From the NCBI RefSeq assembly GCF_002741035.1, contig NZ_CP016808.1, positions 124,001 to 188,000 on the forward strand: DNA of 64,000 nucleotides, in the 5' to 3' direction. The notes below the pieces were generated by a model. It searched no databases and had not been told where the DNA came from. It was given only the letters and a program-made list of their open reading frames with translations. Origin of the DNA: Paenibacillus sp. BIHB 4019. GTDB lineage: Bacteria > Bacillota > Bacilli > Paenibacillales > Paenibacillaceae. Within the stretch, counting starts at the first letter, position 1; each line of letters starts with the position of its first letter. The translations under genes were made by a program, and so were the position numbers. Shown piece by piece: positions 22,481-30,067 of this stretch.

Positions 22481-22579
22481 ATGTCCATCACATTCATTAT
22501 TGTAATGACTGTATTCGTCTTGTTCTTGACGGCTATGTTCACGTCTTCTTACAACGATGACAAAACCAAAGGCCTGTAA
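22481..22579 (+). CDS. 32-residue single-span membrane peptide
   Basis: ATG 22481 follows GGAGG by eight bases and opens a 32-codon frame ending in TAA: MSITFIIVMTVFVLFLTAMF, then a short polar tail SSYNDDKTKGL. Residues ~2-20 form one hydrophobic helix. It has its own TATAAT upstream and a terminator 21 bases downstream, so a dedicated small gene is likely. I recognise no family. Confidence 0.7.
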   Translation: MSITFIIVMTVFVLFLTAMFTSSYNDDKTKGL

Positions 22580-22600
22580 GCTGAACGATCTGCTTGCACC

Positions 22601-22660
22601 AAAAGAAGCTTCTCCGAAGGAATGCAGCCAAGGCTGCTCCATGGGGAAGCTTCTTTCGGT
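22601..22660 (+). terminator. Terminator after the small membrane peptide gene
   Basis: AAAGAAGCTTC pairs with GAAGCTTCTTT, enclosing a second stem GCAGCC/GGCTGC. The hairpin tail is CTTTCGGTTTG rather than a pure T run. Confidence 0.65.
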
Positions 22661-22696
22661 TTGTACCTATTTACTACCTATTAAGCATGTATGAGG

Positions 22697-22945
22697 TTAG
22701 CGGGCGAGCTGGCTCATTTCAGCCACACAAACGCCGCATAAAAAACGTTCTTTAAACTCGCGTACTTCTTCCATAGAACCGCAGAACACACATTTTGGAC
22801 GGTAACGCTCCAAAATAATATGGTCGCCCTGCACTAAAATTTCAACCGGATCTCCCTCATTCATCTGGTAACGTTTACGCAACGATTTTGGAAGAACGAT
22901 ACGTCCGAGTTGATCTACTTTTCTTACTACACCTGCTGGTTTCAT
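22697..22945 (-). CDS. AbrB-family DNA-binding protein with C-terminal zinc ribbon
   Basis: An 82-residue transition-state-regulator-like protein. Residues 1-50 are a swapped-hairpin AbrB domain (GVVRKVDQLGRIVLPKSLRKRYQMNEGDPVEI...IILERY). In place of the AbrB C-terminal dimerisation region it has CVFC and CGVC about 16 residues apart, which looks like a small zinc knuckle. AbrB proteins repress stationary-phase genes by binding AT-rich DNA. GGAGAGGTG precedes ATG 22945. The upstream DNA (about 23060-23100) carries three AT-rich near-repeats of TTAAGTAATTCC, a possible autoregulatory site. Confidence 0.85.
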   Translation of the reverse strand: MKPAGVVRKVDQLGRIVLPKSLRKRYQMNEGDPVEILVQGDHIILERYRPKCVFCGSMEEVREFKERFLCGVCVAEMSQLAR

Positions 22946-23159
22946 CGTTGTTCACCTCTCCTGTGTCTAGTTTGCAAGCCTTTTTCGTGAAACCCCGACA
23001 GTTCATTTCTTTAACGCTCTGCCTCTGTTTCCCCATTCTGATTCTCTCTTTAGGTAACGCTTTAAGTAATTCCTTAATTAAATCCTTAAGTAAATTCTTC
23101 ACCTTGCCGCCAAGCTTTGAATCTGCTAGAACTAAAACTGTTCGTAAGCCGCCTCTATT

Positions 23160-23624
23160 TTAAGACAGTCCTGGAAAATCGTTCTGTCTAAGCGCCTCGT
23201 ACACGATGATTGCCGCCGAATTGGATAAATTAAGCGATCTGACCTTATCCGTCATCGGCATCCGAATGCATGTACTTAAATTCGCTTCAATCAGCTCTTG
23301 AGGCAAACCTTTCGTTTCCTTGCCGAATACGAAAAAATCCCCATCCTGGTATTGAAACTCATTATAGGCTTTGACCGCCCGCGTGCTGGCATAGAAATAC
23401 CGCCCATCAGCATACTGCTCCTGCAGCTCCTGAAAGGAATCATGGTACTCGACATGAACCGCATGCCAATAATCCAGGCCTGCCCGCTTCAGCGTCTTGT
23501 CATCCGTTTGAAAGCCCAGCGGACGCACCAGATGCAGATGCGCACCGGTTGCCGCACATGTCCGCGCAATATTGCCCGTGTTAGCGGGTATTTCCGGTTC
23601 TACTAACACAATATGAAATGCCAT
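23160..23624 (-). CDS. trmL: tRNA (cytidine(34)-2'-O)-methyltransferase
   Basis: A 154-residue SPOUT methyltransferase. It shows HIVLVEPEIPANTGNIART at the N-terminus, the LVRPLGF and GLDYWH segments, FGKETKGLP (AdoMet-binding knot) and IRMPMTDKVRSLNLSNSAAI at the C-terminus. TrmL methylates the wobble ribose of tRNA-Leu isoacceptors as a homodimer. The start at MAFHIV (23624) is chosen for homology and an upstream AAGGGGTGA; a longer frame begins 13 codons earlier. Confidence 0.95.
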   Translation of the reverse strand: MAFHIVLVEPEIPANTGNIARTCAATGAHLHLVRPLGFQTDDKTLKRAGLDYWHAVHVEYHDSFQELQEQYADGRYFYASTRAVKAYNEFQYQDGDFFVFGKETKGLPQELIEANLSTCIRMPMTDKVRSLNLSNSAAIIVYEALRQNDFPGLS

Positions 23625-23707
23625 CTTCTTGTTGTCACCCCTTGTCCCTTGCCTATTATACATGAATTACTATTTTATTTAAAATAGGAATGAAATTTTA
23701 CATCCCG

Positions 23708-23735
23708 TTAACGTACTCTTAATCCCTACTTGAAC
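23708..23735 (+). promoter_or_regulatory. Pho-box-like direct repeats before the PhoP-like regulator gene
   Basis: TTAACG (23708), TTAATC (23719) and TTGAAC (23730) recur at exactly 11-bp steps, the pattern of PhoP boxes (TTAACA-like hexamers with 5-bp spacers). They end about ten bases before a TAATGT-like -10 near 23747, as in promoters activated by OmpR-type regulators lacking a good -35. Confidence 0.5.
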
Positions 23736-23801
23736 GTCTAACTTCATAATGTAGTCATGAGCAAAGACATGTTTAGGATAAGGGAGGCTTAATAAGACAA
23801 C

Positions 23802-24521
23802 ATGTTGAAGAAGAAAATTCTCGTCGTCGATGACGAGCCCTCCATCTCCATGCTGATTGAATTCAACCTGAAGCTAGCCGGATACGACGTCAGATGCGTA
23901 GATGACGGAGAAGCCGTTTTTGATATGCTGCGCCCCTTTCGGCCAGATCTCATCGTTCTTGATTTAATGCTGCCGAAAATGGATGGCATTCAAGTATGCC
24001 GCGAGCTGCGCAAGCAAAACAACGCCGTTCCCATCGTCATGCTGACCGCCCTGCAGGATGTTACTGATAAAATTGCCGGCCTCGATAATGGCGCTGACGA
24101 TTATATGACGAAGCCGTTCAGCCCGCAGGAGCTGATTTCGCGCATCCAGGCGATTTTCCGCAGACTGCAGTCGCTGCCTGGCGCAGCACCATCAAGCGCC
24201 ATTGACATTGGCCGCATGTCGGTACGTCCCGATGAACGGGAAGTGCTGATTGATGGCAAGCTGATCGAGCTGACGCCAAAGGAATTCGAGCTGCTCGTCT
24301 TCCTCTGCAAGCATAAAGGCAAGGTGCTGAGCCGCCAGCAGCTGCTTCATGGCGTATGGGACTATCACTTCCTCGGCGATACCCGTATTGTAGACGTCCA
24401 TATTAGCCATCTCCGCGATAAAATCGAAAAAAATGCCCGGACCCCCGAATATATTATGACCGTTCGTAACGTAGGCTACAAGCTGCATGGCCCAAGCGCT
24501 CTGGAGCAAACCCTTGCCTAA
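23802..24521 (+). CDS. OmpR-family response regulator, PhoP-like
   Basis: A 239-residue DNA-binding response regulator. Receiver: VVDDEPSI, phospho-acceptor Asp in LIVLDLMLPKMDG, Thr in MLTALQD, Lys in MTKPFSP. Winged helix: ELTPKEFELLVFLCKHKGKVLSR and GDTRIVDVHISHLRDKIE, the latter shared with B. subtilis PhoP. That points to phosphate-type regulation, but Paenibacillus-like genomes hold several related regulators. No histidine kinase gene is adjacent and a terminator follows immediately. The AGGGAGG sequence is 14 bases before ATG 23802, longer than usual, with no better in-frame start. Confidence 0.85.
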   Translation: MLKKKILVVDDEPSISMLIEFNLKLAGYDVRCVDDGEAVFDMLRPFRPDLIVLDLMLPKMDGIQVCRELRKQNNAVPIVMLTALQDVTDKIAGLDNGADDYMTKPFSPQELISRIQAIFRRLQSLPGAAPSSAIDIGRMSVRPDEREVLIDGKLIELTPKEFELLVFLCKHKGKVLSRQQLLHGVWDYHFLGDTRIVDVHISHLRDKIEKNARTPEYIMTVRNVGYKLHGPSALEQTLA

Positions 24522-24530
24522 TTACACGAA

Positions 24531-24577
24531 AGAACCGCCCGTTCCTTTCATAAGCGAAAGGTGCGGGCGGTTTTTCT
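24531..24577 (+). terminator. Terminator after the PhoP-like regulator gene
   Basis: AACCGCCCG pairs with CGGGCGGTT, followed by five T and CT; an inner CCTTTC/GAAAGG adds to the hairpin. Confidence 0.85.
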
Positions 24578-24602
24578 ATCATTTAATCACTAACAGCCGC
24601 AA

Positions 24603-25688
24603 TTAGCCGTTGTTTTTTTGGAATTCTGCCATAAATTCAGCAAGCGCCTTGCAGCTTTCCAGTGGAACCGCATTGTAAGTCGAAGCACGAAGCCCGCCAA
24701 CATCACGATGTCCTTTCAAGCCAACAAAACCTTCTGCTTCGGATTGCTTAATAAATTTCTTCTCAAGCTCTGCATCCTGCAAGCGGAATGTAATGTTCAT
24801 AAGCGAACGGCTTTCCGGAGCAGCAAAGCCATAATAGAAACCGCCACTTTGATCAATCGTATCGTAAATGAGTTTTGTTTTGTCGCGGTTGTATTGATTG
24901 ATTTGGGCGACTCCGCCTCTTGCTTTAATCCATTTGAGCACCAGATTGACCATATAAACCGAGAAGGAAGGCGGCGTGTTGTACAGCGAGCCTGCTTTCG
25001 CATGGGTATCATAGCGGAAAATAGCCGGAATCGTCTTAGGGCTTTCTTTAATAAGATCATCGCGAACGATGACAACCGTCACACCCGAAGGACCGAGGTT
25101 TTTCTGGGCGCCTGCATAAATCAGGCCAAACTGGCTGACATCTACCGGACGGCTCAAAATATCACTCGACATGTCCGCGATTAGCGGAACATTGCCCGTT
25201 TGCGGGAATTCAGCAAATTGCGTACCGCCAATGGTCTCATTTGTCGTAATGTGCAAATAAGCGGCTTGGTCTGGCAGCTGAATGTCGGAAAGTGCCGGAA
25301 TGCGGTTGAACTTGTGAGCTTCGGAAGTAGCAGCTACCGCTGTCTCGCCAATAAGCTTCGCTTCCTTGATTGCTTTCTCTGCCCATGCGCCAGTCATCAC
25401 ATAAGCGCCGACTTTGCCTGGGGTAAGGAAATTCATTGGAATGGTTGCAAACTGCGTACTTGCGCCGCCTTGCAGCAGAAGAACATGATAATTGTCAGGA
25501 ATGCCGTAAATTTCGCGAAAAAGAGCCTGCGTCTCATTGTTAACTTGCTCATACAGCTCGCTGCGATGCGACATTTCCATAATGGACATGCCCGCGCCTT
25601 GATACTCCACGAATTGCTGCTGAGCCTGCTCAAGTACTTCGAGCGGTAAAGCGGCCGGTCCTGCATTAAAATTGAATGCTCTCTTCAT
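24603..25688 (-). CDS. serC: Phosphoserine aminotransferase
   Basis: A 361-residue PLP enzyme of class V that makes 3-phosphoserine from 3-phosphohydroxypyruvate and glutamate in serine synthesis (and acts on the equivalent pyridoxine precursor). Family features: FNFNAGPAALP at the N-terminus, EMSHRS, LLLQGGASTQFA, NETIGGTQ, and the PLP lysine in YAGAQKNLGPSG, with HRDVGGLRAS near the end. AAAGGTGG precedes ATG 25688. Length matches the family. It is probably monocistronic. Confidence 0.96.
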   Translation of the reverse strand: MKRAFNFNAGPAALPLEVLEQAQQQFVEYQGAGMSIMEMSHRSELYEQVNNETQALFREIYGIPDNYHVLLLQGGASTQFATIPMNFLTPGKVGAYVMTGAWAEKAIKEAKLIGETAVAATSEAHKFNRIPALSDIQLPDQAAYLHITTNETIGGTQFAEFPQTGNVPLIADMSSDILSRPVDVSQFGLIYAGAQKNLGPSGVTVVIVRDDLIKESPKTIPAIFRYDTHAKAGSLYNTPPSFSVYMVNLVLKWIKARGGVAQINQYNRDKTKLIYDTIDQSGGFYYGFAAPESRSLMNITFRLQDAELEKKFIKQSEAEGFVGLKGHRDVGGLRASTYNAVPLESCKALAEFMAEFQKNNG

Positions 25689-25727
25689 CTTCGGATAACC
25701 ACCTTTAGTTATTAACATGATAACGCT

Positions 25728-25756
25728 ATAATAGCAATTTTAAAGGCCCGCTTCAA
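25728..25756 (-). promoter_or_regulatory. Sigma-A-type promoter of serC
   Basis: Minus strand TTGAAG (25756-25751), 17-base spacer, TATTAT (25733-25728), about 40 bases before the serC start codon. Confidence 0.55.
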
Positions 25757-25857
25757 GTAGTCTAGCGTCTTTTCGTGACAAAAGTCGAACACTTTATTGT
25801 TGACTTCTTGTTAATATTCGGTTTTCTTCAATATAAGGTGTTTTGCTGCCGCTTTCA

Positions 25858-26496
25858 TTATTCCGTGATGAACACTTCTTTTCGATCATAAGTTTGATTA
25901 TTTAAGCTCTTTAACATAAAATTCGCCAAGTTAGCCCGGGAAAGCTTCAATTTGTGTGATTTGTTTTTATGAATTTCTACTTCATGCATATAGCGGCCTG
26001 TGAAGGCATCGGCAGTCAAAACAGGCGGCTGCACCAGCGTCCAGTTTAAACTGCTTTTTTTGAGCAACGCATCTTTTTCACTATGATCAAGCAGCAGATT
26101 TTTCATGAAATGAGGGATAATGAATTTATATAGAAATCCCAGCTTCCCCGCGTCTTTTCTAACGCCGATAAATGATACGTGAATAAGCTTATCCACACCG
26201 TTTTCCTCTAGCGCTTTAATGATGTTTTTCATCGCATCCATAAGAAGCAAATCTCTTTTGAACATGCCTTTTGCGCCAAGCACAGAGAAGGCTGCATCAT
26301 AATTATTTGCTTTTACCGCTTTGTTTATTTGCCCATAATCGGTTACCTCTCCTTTTACAACCTTTAAATTTTTATCAACGATATTAAGCTGGGCCGAATC
26401 ACGGACGAAAGCGGTTATCGAATGTCCTTGCTTCAATCCTTGAGCGATCAATTCACGGCCCGTTTTTCCGTTTGCTCCAAAAATAATAATATTCAT
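25858..26496 (-). CDS. NmrA/SDR-like NAD(P)-binding protein
   Basis: A 212-residue Rossmann protein of the atypical short-chain dehydrogenase (NAD(P)H-binding, NmrA-like) type: MNIIIFGANGKTGRELI with the GxxGxxG glycine pattern, VKGEVTDYGQI, then the LIHVSFIGVRKD strand. The active-site YxxxK of classical SDRs is not evident, as in many NmrA-like redox sensors. It is encoded 53 bases downstream of an ArsR-type regulator on the same strand, which probably controls it. ATG 26496 is chosen over GTG 26508, which abuts the AGGAG. Confidence 0.8.
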   Translation of the reverse strand: MNIIIFGANGKTGRELIAQGLKQGHSITAFVRDSAQLNIVDKNLKVVKGEVTDYGQINKAVKANNYDAAFSVLGAKGMFKRDLLLMDAMKNIIKALEENGVDKLIHVSFIGVRKDAGKLGFLYKFIIPHFMKNLLLDHSEKDALLKKSSLNWTLVQPPVLTADAFTGRYMHEVEIHKNKSHKLKLSRANLANFMLKSLNNQTYDRKEVFITE

Positions 26497-26549
26497 AAAA
26501 TCTTTCACTCCTGGTTTCTCGAATTTTTATAAAATGAATCCAAAGCGCG

Positions 26550-26921
26550 TTACTCTTCTTTCTTATGGCTTAACGTATGGTCCCAATAATCATTCATTAT
26601 GGTTTCAATATTGGCGAATAGATTTTTGAGTTTAAAAACGACGCTTTTTGTCGGCTCTAAATAATAATAGTTCATAGTGCCCACACGAGTAACACCAATA
26701 ATATGGGCATCCTTCAGCACTTTAATATGATGGGAGACGGCAGGCCGTGATAAATTGGTCTTTTTTGTAATTTCACCGACCCTAACACCGCCTTGTTCAT
26801 TGGCGCTTTCCAGTATCGCTATAATAATGGATTGTCGGGTCTCATCGCCAATGGCGCTTAAAGCATTTTGACATGCGCTAAATTCCTTGGCCAGATGTTT
26901 TAAACGTTGTTGATTGTCCAT
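26550..26921 (-). CDS. ArsR-family winged-helix repressor
   Basis: A 123-residue transcription regulator. A winged helix spans residues ~20-95: ALSAIGDETRQSIIIAIL, then the recognition helix in TNLSRPAVSHHIKVLKDAHII and the wing GVTRVGTMNYYYLEPTK. No cysteine pair for metal sensing is visible (one Cys near residue 17), so the signal may not be a metal. It leads a two-gene unit with the NmrA-like gene. GAGGAG lies six bases before ATG 26921. Confidence 0.88.
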   Translation of the reverse strand: MDNQQRLKHLAKEFSACQNALSAIGDETRQSIIIAILESANEQGGVRVGEITKKTNLSRPAVSHHIKVLKDAHIIGVTRVGTMNYYYLEPTKSVVFKLKNLFANIETIMNDYWDHTLSHKKEE

Positions 26922-27077
26922 ATTCAGCTCCTCTGATTAATCGTTTAATCTTACGAACCATACTAGCATATTATTTTGCTAAAATTTCAATGGGAAAGAA
27001 AATCGAGACGAATGCCCAGATACATGAATTATTGTCGCCTTTTCAGCAAAAAATGCACATCACTCCAGCAAATAGGC

Positions 27078-27105
27078 GAAAAAAAAGAGCCCCACGCAGG
27101 GGCTC
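27078..27105 (-). terminator. Terminator after glnA
   Basis: Minus strand GAGCCCC pairs with GGGGCTC around a 5-base loop, followed by eight T; it begins 15 bases after the glnA stop. Confidence 0.9.
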
Positions 27106-27119
27106 CTTCAACGTTCATT

Positions 27120-28544
27120 CTAGCAATCGAAGTACAGGCTGTACTCGTGCGGATGAACACGGATCGATACTGTTTTTGCTTCATTACGTTTGAATGCAAC
27201 GTAGTTAGCGATGAAATCTTCAGAGAATACGCCGCCTTCAGTCAAGAATTCGGAATCTGCTTCCAAAGCGCTAAGCGCTTCGTCAAGCGTACCTGGTACG
27301 CTGCGGATATCCTTCTTATCTTCTTCTGGCAATTCGTAAATGTTTTTGTCGAAAGGACCATAGCCCAAAGCAACTGGATCAAGCTTGCGCTTAATACCGT
27401 CAAGACCTGCAAGCAGCATAGCTGCGAACGCGAGGTAAGGGTTAGCAGTGGAGTCAGGCGTACGGAACTCGATACGACAGCCTTTAGGTGTAACGGAAGC
27501 GATTGGAATACGAATCGCAGCCGAACGGTTGCCTTTGGAGAACACCAGGTTAACTGGAGCTTCGTAGCCAGGAACCAGACGTTTGAACGAGTTCGTGCTC
27601 GGGTTAGTGAGCGCGATCAACGCTGGAGCGTGGTGCAAAATTCCGCCGATGTAGTTCATAGCCAGCGGGCTCAGGTTGCCGTAAGCACCTTTTTCAAAGA
27701 ACAAAGGCGTGTCGCCATCAAAGATGGAGGAGTGAACGTGCATACCGCTACCGTTATCGCCAAACAGCGGCTTAGGCATGAAAGTTGCAACTTTTCCATA
27801 TTGGCGAGCTGTGTTGTGAACAATATATTTGTATTTCATCAGGTTGTCAGCTGTTTTAGTCAGCGTGTCGAAACGGAAGTTGATTTCTGCTTGACCAGCA
27901 GTCGCTACTTCGTGGTGATGACGCTCAACGCGAAGACCTGTTTCTTGCATCAGGCGAACCATTTCGCTGCGAATGTCTTGTTGGGAGTCAACCGGAGCTA
28001 CTGGAACGTAACCGCCTTTAACTGGAACTTTAAAGCCAAGGTTTCCGCCTTCTTCTTTGCGGCCGCTGTTCCAGCCAGCTTCTTCGGAATCAACCGAATA
28101 GAAGGAAGTGTTCATCGAGCTTTCGTAGCGAACATCGTCGAAAATGAAAAATTCGGATTCAGGAGCGAAAAATGCTGTCGTGCCCACACCGGATTTTTGC
28201 AGAAACTCTTCCGCTTTTTGAGCGATGCTGCGCGGATCGCGCTCGTAGCGTTCGCCATCAGGCGTATGAATGTTAGACATTACGTTTAGAGTTGGGTGAT
28301 CAGTGAAAGGATCGATAAATACCGATTCAGGATCTGGCATCATAACCATATCCGACTCTTCGATTCCACGGAAACCCGGGATCGAGGAACCGTCAAAAGC
28401 TACACCATTTACGAAAGTATCGGCGTCAACTTCTGTCGAAGGAAGGGTAATGTGGTGCGCATGACCAAAAAGATCCACGAACCGGAAATCTACAAACTGA
28501 ATGTTGTTTTCTTTAATTGTGTCCAAAACATTTTGAACTGACAT
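27120..28544 (-). CDS. glnA: Glutamine synthetase, type I-beta-like
   Basis: A 474-residue enzyme making glutamine from glutamate, ammonia and ATP as a dodecamer. Motifs: FDGSSIPGFRGIEESDM, APESEFFIFD, GDNGSGMHVHSSI, PSTNSFKRLVPGYEAPVN, and KGNRSAAIRIP. Unlike the ~444-residue I-alpha enzyme of B. subtilis, it carries the ~25-residue insertion after the FFIFDDVRY segment and ends with KNIYELPEEDKKDI, where Tyr sits at the adenylylation position of E. coli-type enzymes. Whether an adenylyltransferase exists here is unknown. GGAGG precedes ATG 28544, and a GlnR/TnrA-like box lies upstream. No glnR is adjacent. Confidence 0.96.
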   Translation of the reverse strand: MSVQNVLDTIKENNIQFVDFRFVDLFGHAHHITLPSTEVDADTFVNGVAFDGSSIPGFRGIEESDMVMMPDPESVFIDPFTDHPTLNVMSNIHTPDGERYERDPRSIAQKAEEFLQKSGVGTTAFFAPESEFFIFDDVRYESSMNTSFYSVDSEEAGWNSGRKEEGGNLGFKVPVKGGYVPVAPVDSQQDIRSEMVRLMQETGLRVERHHHEVATAGQAEINFRFDTLTKTADNLMKYKYIVHNTARQYGKVATFMPKPLFGDNGSGMHVHSSIFDGDTPLFFEKGAYGNLSPLAMNYIGGILHHAPALIALTNPSTNSFKRLVPGYEAPVNLVFSKGNRSAAIRIPIASVTPKGCRIEFRTPDSTANPYLAFAAMLLAGLDGIKRKLDPVALGYGPFDKNIYELPEEDKKDIRSVPGTLDEALSALEADSEFLTEGGVFSEDFIANYVAFKRNEAKTVSIRVHPHEYSLYFDC

Positions 28545-28622
28545 CAGATATTTCCTCCATTTCCGAACATTTGCTTAGTATTGAACGGGTAACGTTCTCC
28601 TATCGTTCCAAACCATGACGTT

Positions 28623-28652
28623 ATTATAAAACTACGATATTATCATCGTCAA
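28623..28652 (-). promoter_or_regulatory. Sigma-A promoter of glnA
   Basis: Minus strand TTGACG (28652-28647), 18-base spacer, TATAAT (28628-28623), about 80 bases before the glnA start codon. Confidence 0.7.
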
Positions 28653-28680
28653 TAGTTATGTGAGGTATTTTTTATTCGCA

Positions 28681-28697
28681 TGTTAGCTATACTTACA
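28681..28697 (-). promoter_or_regulatory. GlnR/TnrA-type operator upstream of glnA
   Basis: The 17-mer TGTTAGCTATACTTACA fits TGTNA-N7-TNACA, the nitrogen-control box of Gram-positive GlnR/TnrA. It lies about 28 bases upstream of the glnA -35. A similar box stands before amtB (38707-38723). Confidence 0.65.
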
Positions 28698-28734
28698 GGT
28701 TTACACATTTGTTCACAATTCCTCCTACACGGCA

Positions 28735-28781
28735 AAAGGAAAAGCCGTAATCCCCTTATTTACATAGGAATTAACGGCTTT
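28735..28781 (-). terminator. Terminator after the DAHP synthase gene
   Basis: Minus strand AAAGCCGTTAATTCC pairs with GGGGATTACGGCTTT (with mismatches), followed by TTCCTTTTGC. The T tract is interrupted. Confidence 0.6.
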
Positions 28782-28790
28782 ATAGATCAA

Positions 28791-29852
28791 TTATATTTTC
28801 CACTCTTTGAAAGCTTCTGCTGGTGCCTTCTCCGTGTTAAATTCTTTCCCAACAATTGGTGCGAGCTTTTCCAAATCCTTTAATAAATTAGCGAACTGGT
28901 CCGAAAATAGCGATTGTACCCCGTCCCCAGTCATCGAATTATCTGGATCTGTGTGCATTTCCACGATCAGCCCATTCGCTCCAGCGGCTACTGACGCCTT
29001 CGACATTGGCTCTACAAGCTCGCGGCGGCCAGTGCCGTGACTTGGGTCAGAGATGACCGGCAAATGGCTGAGGCTTTGCAATACAGGAATAGCTGACAAG
29101 TCAAGTGTATTTCTTGTGTAGGTCTCGAATGTTCGGATTCCGCGTTCACACAGCATAACGTTCGGATTGCCTCCAGCAAGAATATATTCCGCTGCATTTA
29201 GGAATTCATCGTACGTTGAGCTGAAGCCCCGTTTCAGTAAAACAGGCGTTTGAATCGTTCCGAGCTTGCGGAGCAGGTCGAAATTTTGCATATTGCGCGT
29301 GCCGACTTGGAGAATATCCGCATATTCGGCGCATACATCTACGTATTCCGGCGTCATTACTTCGGTAATTGTCAGCAAGCCATGCTTGCGTCCCGCTTCC
29401 GCCATCATAACCAAGCCTTCTACGCCAACGCCTTGGAAGCTGTATGGGCCTGTGCGAGGCTTAAAGGCTCCACCGCGGAGCACCTGGCCGCCAGCCGCTT
29501 TAACCAGTCGGGCGATTTCATCAATTTGCTCTGGTGTTTCGACTGCGCATGGACCGCCCATAATAACTAAATTATTTCCGCCAATTTTAACACCTTTAAT
29601 GTCAATAATGGTATCATCTGGGTGAAAGTCACGACTTGCAAGCTTGTAGGACTTGGAAATTTTAATAACATTTTCAACACCCTTGAGCTGGCGAAGATGC
29701 TCGGCTAATGTAGGTGCTGCACTCCCAATAATACCAATTACGGTACGGTCTGTTCCTCTTGATACATGGGCTTGAACGCCGGCTGCTTCAATATGAGTAA
29801 CAATTTCAGCAATTCTTGCTTCTTCAATATGCGGATTAGTAATTACGATCAT
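28791..29852 (-). CDS. aroF: 3-deoxy-7-phosphoheptulonate (DAHP) synthase
   Basis: A 353-residue type I-beta DAHP synthase, first enzyme of the shikimate pathway (phosphoenolpyruvate plus erythrose 4-phosphate). Residues 1-70 are a ferredoxin-like regulatory domain (MIVITNPHIEEARIAEIV...VIGIIG), as in the T. maritima enzyme. The barrel shows MGGPCAVE, LRGGAFKPRTGPYSFQG, LQVGTRNMQNF, LLKRGF, LCERGIRTFETYTRNTLD and SDPSHGTGRR, including metal and PEP ligands. GGGGAG lies six bases before ATG 29852. A strong promoter lies upstream. Feedback inhibitor (Tyr or chorismate/prephenate) cannot be read. Confidence 0.94.
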   Translation of the reverse strand: MIVITNPHIEEARIAEIVTHIEAAGVQAHVSRGTDRTVIGIIGSAAPTLAEHLRQLKGVENVIKISKSYKLASRDFHPDDTIIDIKGVKIGGNNLVIMGGPCAVETPEQIDEIARLVKAAGGQVLRGGAFKPRTGPYSFQGVGVEGLVMMAEAGRKHGLLTITEVMTPEYVDVCAEYADILQVGTRNMQNFDLLRKLGTIQTPVLLKRGFSSTYDEFLNAAEYILAGGNPNVMLCERGIRTFETYTRNTLDLSAIPVLQSLSHLPVISDPSHGTGRRELVEPMSKASVAAGANGLIVEMHTDPDNSMTGDGVQSLFSDQFANLLKDLEKLAPIVGKEFNTEKAPAEAFKEWKI

Positions 29853-29937
29853 GTTAATCTCCCCTTTTCCACTTAAACGCTTGTTCGCTTCGACGCTTCT
29901 ATGCTTTGTGGCTTTCATGCTTTTACTCGTTAAAGTG

Positions 29938-29966
29938 ATTATATAAGAAGCAGCGCTGCCCGTCAA
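29938..29966 (-). promoter_or_regulatory. Sigma-A promoter of the DAHP synthase gene
   Basis: Minus strand TTGACG (29966-29961), 17-base spacer, TATAAT (29943-29938), near-consensus. The start codon is 85 bases downstream. Confidence 0.8.
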
Positions 29967-30042
29967 GCAAAAACTTTAGGCCTGCGCTCTTCCCGTTTCA
30001 TGCCATTTTCCCGCGCTAACAACGACTGATAACGGGACTATA

Positions 30043-30067
30043 TAAAAAAAGACGCCTTACGGCGTCT
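30043..30067 (-). terminator. Terminator overlapping the end of ispH
   Basis: Minus strand AGACGCC pairs with GGCGTCT around GTAA, followed by seven T. The ispH stop codon TAA lies in the hairpin loop, so the left arm is coding sequence. Confidence 0.85.

Noticed and set aside
22875..23102. 75-codon minus-strand frame starting with an amphipathic LLKDLIKELLKAL helix
   Set aside because: It runs into the AbrB-like gene in another frame, and the leucine-rich start is explained by AT-rich near-repeats; no support beyond composition.
24522..24602. A phoR kinase gene after the PhoP-like regulator
   Set aside because: A terminator and then the convergent serC gene follow directly.
26976..28289. 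437-codon plus-strand frame opposite glnA
   Set aside because: Antisense to a fully conserved glutamine synthetase; no ribosome binding site, composition unlike a real protein.
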